A DNA stretch of 64,000 nucleotides from Rhizophagus irregularis (Eukaryota > Glomeromycota > Glomeromycetes > Glomerales > Glomeraceae): NCBI RefSeq assembly GCF_026210795.1, contig NC_089441.1:3472001-3536000 (forward strand). The letters are read 5' to 3'. Below are positions 60,947-64,000 of this stretch, piece after piece; within the stretch, counting starts at the first letter, position 1, and the number at the start of each line of letters is the position of its first letter. The position numbers and the translations under genes were made by a program. The notes beneath the pieces were generated by a model. That model worked only from the letters and a program-made list of their open reading frames with translations. It was not told the origin of the DNA and did no database searches.

Positions 60947-61117
60947 ATGCCCAATAACAAAAGCATTGATAAAAAAAACAAGTTGAAAAAGGAGAGAGAG
61001 GAGCGCAGAATAATTAGATTATACAGAGGTACCAACAATCTTCTTCTTCTATCTGTTACAAAACGACATGTATCATCCACGCAAGAAGAGGCAAAATCAA
61101 AAGATGATGAAACCTAA
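60947..61117 (+). CDS. Candidate small basic protein (56 aa)
   Basis: A single-exon frame of 57 codons starts MPNNKSIDKKNKLKKEREER and ends KSKDDET with TAA. The N-terminal 25 residues are Lys/Arg/Glu-rich and helical. The centre is LYRGTNNLLLLSVTKRHVSS. It lies about 145 bp downstream of a TATA-like box (60801-60808) and directly after an A-rich leader, an arrangement like a yeast-type 5' UTR. No domain is recognised. It could instead be the 5' part of a spliced gene, or chance. It is too short for composition alone to prove. Confidence 0.4.
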   Translation: MPNNKSIDKKNKLKKEREERRIIRLYRGTNNLLLLSVTKRHVSSTQEEAKSKDDET

Positions 61118-63420
61118 TTAATTGGTCTAATGTCACGTGATCTAATCATAAAAAAAAAAAAGGGGGATGTGTGGTACGACGTTGATCGGTGATTTCTTTG
61201 TTGTTGTATGATTACACCTTCCAATCCTTCCATAGAATTCTATCATATTTTTTGTTATTGTAGATTATTATTATTATGTATATTATGTATTATGATTTTT
61301 TTTTAAATATTTGTAAAATATCTTTTTTAGGTTATAAATATAAATATAATATCATTATTTATCTTTTTATATATACATAGGTTTAAATATTTTTTTTATG
61401 ATTTTTTTTGTAAGATTTATTGTAGAAGAGTCAATGTTAATATGGTTAACTACATATAGAGGATGTAAGATTGGTTTATAGATTTTTCTAGAAAAAATTC
61501 GGTGTGTCACGTGATTAGTATAACTCATTGGCTCGCATTATGGAATAAATTTCCGAAACAAAAAATTATGAGTTAAAATATTTCTTTTCATCAAAAAAAT
61601 TGCGAATAATATAGATATATTTTTTTTTTTAGATAAAAATTAAGATTTGATTTATTTTAAGCTTGATAAAAATATATTTATTTGAATACTTGAATGAATT
61701 TTGTACAAAAGATGAATTATTTAATAGTTTAAACCAAAAAGTAAACAATTGATATCCATGTTAACAAAAAAAAAAATGCGGAGAAATTATTTATTATATA
61801 AAAGGATATTTGTGGTCAATTTTAATGGGATTCGAAAAAGGAACATCAAATTTTGATTTGAATAAATTTTGGGAAGATCTTTGTCATATGTAACAACATA
61901 TTAGAATAAAAAATATAATGATATATTATAAAATAACAAAATGTTTAGTGTATATGTAACGCAAGTTATCCAATAAAATATATTTCCGATTCTTTTTTGA
62001 AATTAACTGGAAAAGTTTGATTTGCTTTTGTTATTTTTAGAAGGAATTAAAAATAGATTTTATATATAGATTATTGATCTACATAAGAATAATATTTTGA
62101 TCCAAAAAAAAAAATTTCATTTTATATTTAGAACAATTTGTTATATTCGAGAATGAAACATTGTTAAAAATTAAAATTATGATTAAAGTATTTATTATCT
62201 ATACGAATCTTACATCATTGTATACCTGCTCACTTTATATATTTATTATATCAAATTTTAATATATCTTTTTTGTTCTTTTATATCTTTTGTTACAATGA
62301 ATCAACTTCGGTCGACTTCTAATACTATTTTGACAATACGTGTTATATTACGTAAAGTGGGCGAATTTTAGTAAAAAAAATTTTTTTTTACTGCGCAACT
62401 GCCAGTCTGCCACAATAAAATAAAAGCAATAATTCAAACATTAATTAAAATCCACGAAAAAAAAAAAAATTTAATGATGTATTATTTACATATGGTCATG
62501 CACTCATGTACTCGTGTGTTATCTTATCGAAAATGTGCGTCGTAAAGATCGACATTCATTCAACTTTAAAATAAGATTTTGAATAAATTACCTATAAATG
62601 AAACTTAAAAGTGGTTATCGTTCGAGAAGTAAAGATCTCGATTGATCTAAATTTATATATATTTTTTTTTTTAAAAAAAAAACGAGGTTATTTTTTGCTT
62701 GAATGAAACCTATTTTTAAAAATTAGCTATTTTTGTTTGTTGATTTTTTAAAAAAGATGACGGTACACAAGCGTACATAAATCGAACACTTTTCTCGAAA
62801 AAAAACCTTATATGAGAACCAATCACAGATTTGTTTATTTACGGATATGTATAAAAGAGAAAAAAGTTTTTATATTTCGATTTTGTAAAAAGAATATTTA
62901 TTATACCGAGTTTGCTATAATTATAATTAAGCACCCTTTTTTTTCATAATGCCGGCCAAAGTTATACAAAATTTTCGGCCAGAATTTATTAATGCGGGCC
63001 AGCCGGCCAGGTGTCATTTATCATCAAGAATTCTTTTGATACATGTACATATATATACATATATTGCAAAATATTCAAATAGTTTTACCGAAATTTTGAT
63101 CTAATACAATAAAATTATTAGCCGCAACATAAACAAAAAAAAATAAGGAATAACCACCAAAATTTTTTTGAATTTTTCTTCTTTTCTTTTCTTTTTTTTT
63201 TATTTTTAGATTTTAAATAAATTTATTTTTAAACTATTTACTGGTAAATATAAACAAAACAAAAGTTATCAGTCATCATCTTTAGCAGTAAAGTATTCAA
63301 TATGTGAAAATTAATTACATTAACCTTTTTTTTTTATATAAATACGACAATTTTTTTACCTGTTTCAAAATTCATCAGGAAAATAATAATAATAATAATA
63401 ATAATTAAAAACAAATAAAA
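61118..63420. other. Long non-coding region with E-box octamers and a GGCC-rich patch
   Basis: No supported gene in 2.3 kb. TCACGTGA occurs at 61133-61140 and 61507-61514. A GGCC-rich, partly inverted patch (GCCGGCCAAAG ... GGGCCAGCCGGCCAGG) lies at 62952-63010 and echoes motifs at 8173, 8416 and 42395. From 63150 on there are pyrimidine runs, a TATATAAATACG box (63335-63350) and an (AAT)n run just ahead of the frame at 63421. Confidence 0.45.
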
Positions 63421-63687
63421 ATGTCGTTAGCACGAGACTTTCATTCAAATATTCGTTCTTCTATTCGTATTAATGATGTTTTACAACGTCGGCGACGGCA
63501 AAGACAAGCCAGAAATTTAATTTCAAATAATCCAAATAATAATAATCAAAATAATAATCAAAATAATAATCAGAATAATAATCAGAATAACCATCAAAAT
63601 AACCATCAAAACAACAATCAAAATATCCTACTTTTTCAACGCCAACAATATGCACAACAGTTGTTTAATGGCTCTTCTTTTTATTAA
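63421..63687 (+). CDS. Small Asn/Gln-repeat protein (88 aa)
   Basis: The frame starts MSLARDFHSNIRSSIRINDV, has an Arg-rich stretch (LQRRRRQRQARN), then a tract of NNNQ/NNHQ repeats (about 63520-63620), and ends FLFQRQQ-like and GSSFY with TAA. A TATA-like box (TATATAAATA near 63340) and an A-rich leader precede ATG, which favours expression. The Asn/Gln tract would be disordered and prone to self-assembly. No homologue is recognised. The opposite-strand frame is its shadow. Confidence 0.5.
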   Translation: MSLARDFHSNIRSSIRINDVLQRRRRQRQARNLISNNPNNNNQNNNQNNNQNNNQNNHQNNHQNNNQNILLFQRQQYAQQLFNGSSFY

Positions 63688-64000
63688 AATTACGCAGTTT
63701 AATGTAATATTATATAAACAAATATTTATATATGCATTATATGCATTTTATTACATTTTAATTATATTATACCTAAGATCTTCGTTGTTATGATGATGAT
63801 ATAAAGTTATTAGTTGTCGTACATTATATATTTAGTTAGTAAGGGTAAGATTTATTTTTTAAGCTTAAATTATGAAAGAATTATTTAAATTAGGAAAATT
63901 TTTAAATTAGAAAAATTTTTAAATTAGGAAATTTATAAATTATTAGTTATTATGTATTTTTTTTTATGATAGATTTGTAATATTGATTATATCCCATATT
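63688..64000. other. 3' flank to window end
   Basis: AT-rich. Contains three tandem AAATTAGGAAAATTTTT-like units near 63885-63935. No gene. Confidence 0.5.

Overview
The base composition (about 25-30% GC, rich in A/T runs), the short introns (mostly 55-110 bp, GT-AG) in almost every gene and the mass of transposon debris fit an early-diverging fungus. The housekeeping gene set, with degenerate copies of a CPxC/RING-like gene family and several Tc1/mariner and hAT relics, most resembles an arbuscular mycorrhizal fungus of the genus Rhizophagus (Glomeromycotina). The genus is inferred from general resemblance; no database was searched.

Layout. 0-5.2 kb: an AT-rich, repeat-laden stretch with a small foldback element, a 163-bp tandem duplication, a broken CPxC/RING-like gene (1609-3900) and a small two-exon gene on the minus strand (4659-5033). 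5.6-13.8 kb: a decayed Tc1/mariner-like element (5647-6590), then a 5.6-kb DDE transposon (8207-13803) carrying an 8-bp-TSD MITE, which in turn carries a Tc1 element; all borders can be read from inverted repeats and target-site duplications. 15.4-30.8 kb: an SDR oxidoreductase gene with two dead relatives nearby, a 13-exon MAPKBP1/WDR62-like WD40 scaffold gene (19915-25928) and a CaMKK/SNF1-activating-type protein kinase gene (27966-30776). 31.1-37.8 kb: a compact housekeeping island with PDI (ERp38 type), eIF3c and, divergent from eIF3c, MED22. 38.4-49.1 kb: a second transposon-rich zone. It holds a mutated segmental copy of the eIF3c 5' end, palindromic CACTA-like foldback MITEs, an insertion with a 15-bp TSD, and a 4.5-kb hAT transposon with two genes, itself sitting inside a palindromic MITE. 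50-57.6 kb: a second dense gene island with ATP11 (F1 assembly factor), glycyl-tRNA synthetase with a probable mitochondrial leader, an acidic protein with a ZNHIT3-like tail and a medium-chain NADPH oxidoreductase. 57.6-64 kb: mostly non-coding, with two small candidate genes behind TATA-like boxes.

How the genes relate. No metabolic cluster is apparent. Host genes lie in three islands separated by nested transposons. Two neighbours, ATP11 and GlyRS, are tandem on the minus strand only 126 bp apart and both serve mitochondria. eIF3c/MED22 and GlyRS/acidic protein are divergent pairs sharing short intergenic promoters; the kinase/PDI and acidic-protein/oxidoreductase pairs converge. Exon boundaries were built by hand from splice consensus and reading frame; each assembled coding sequence is a whole number of codons and free of stops unless stated.
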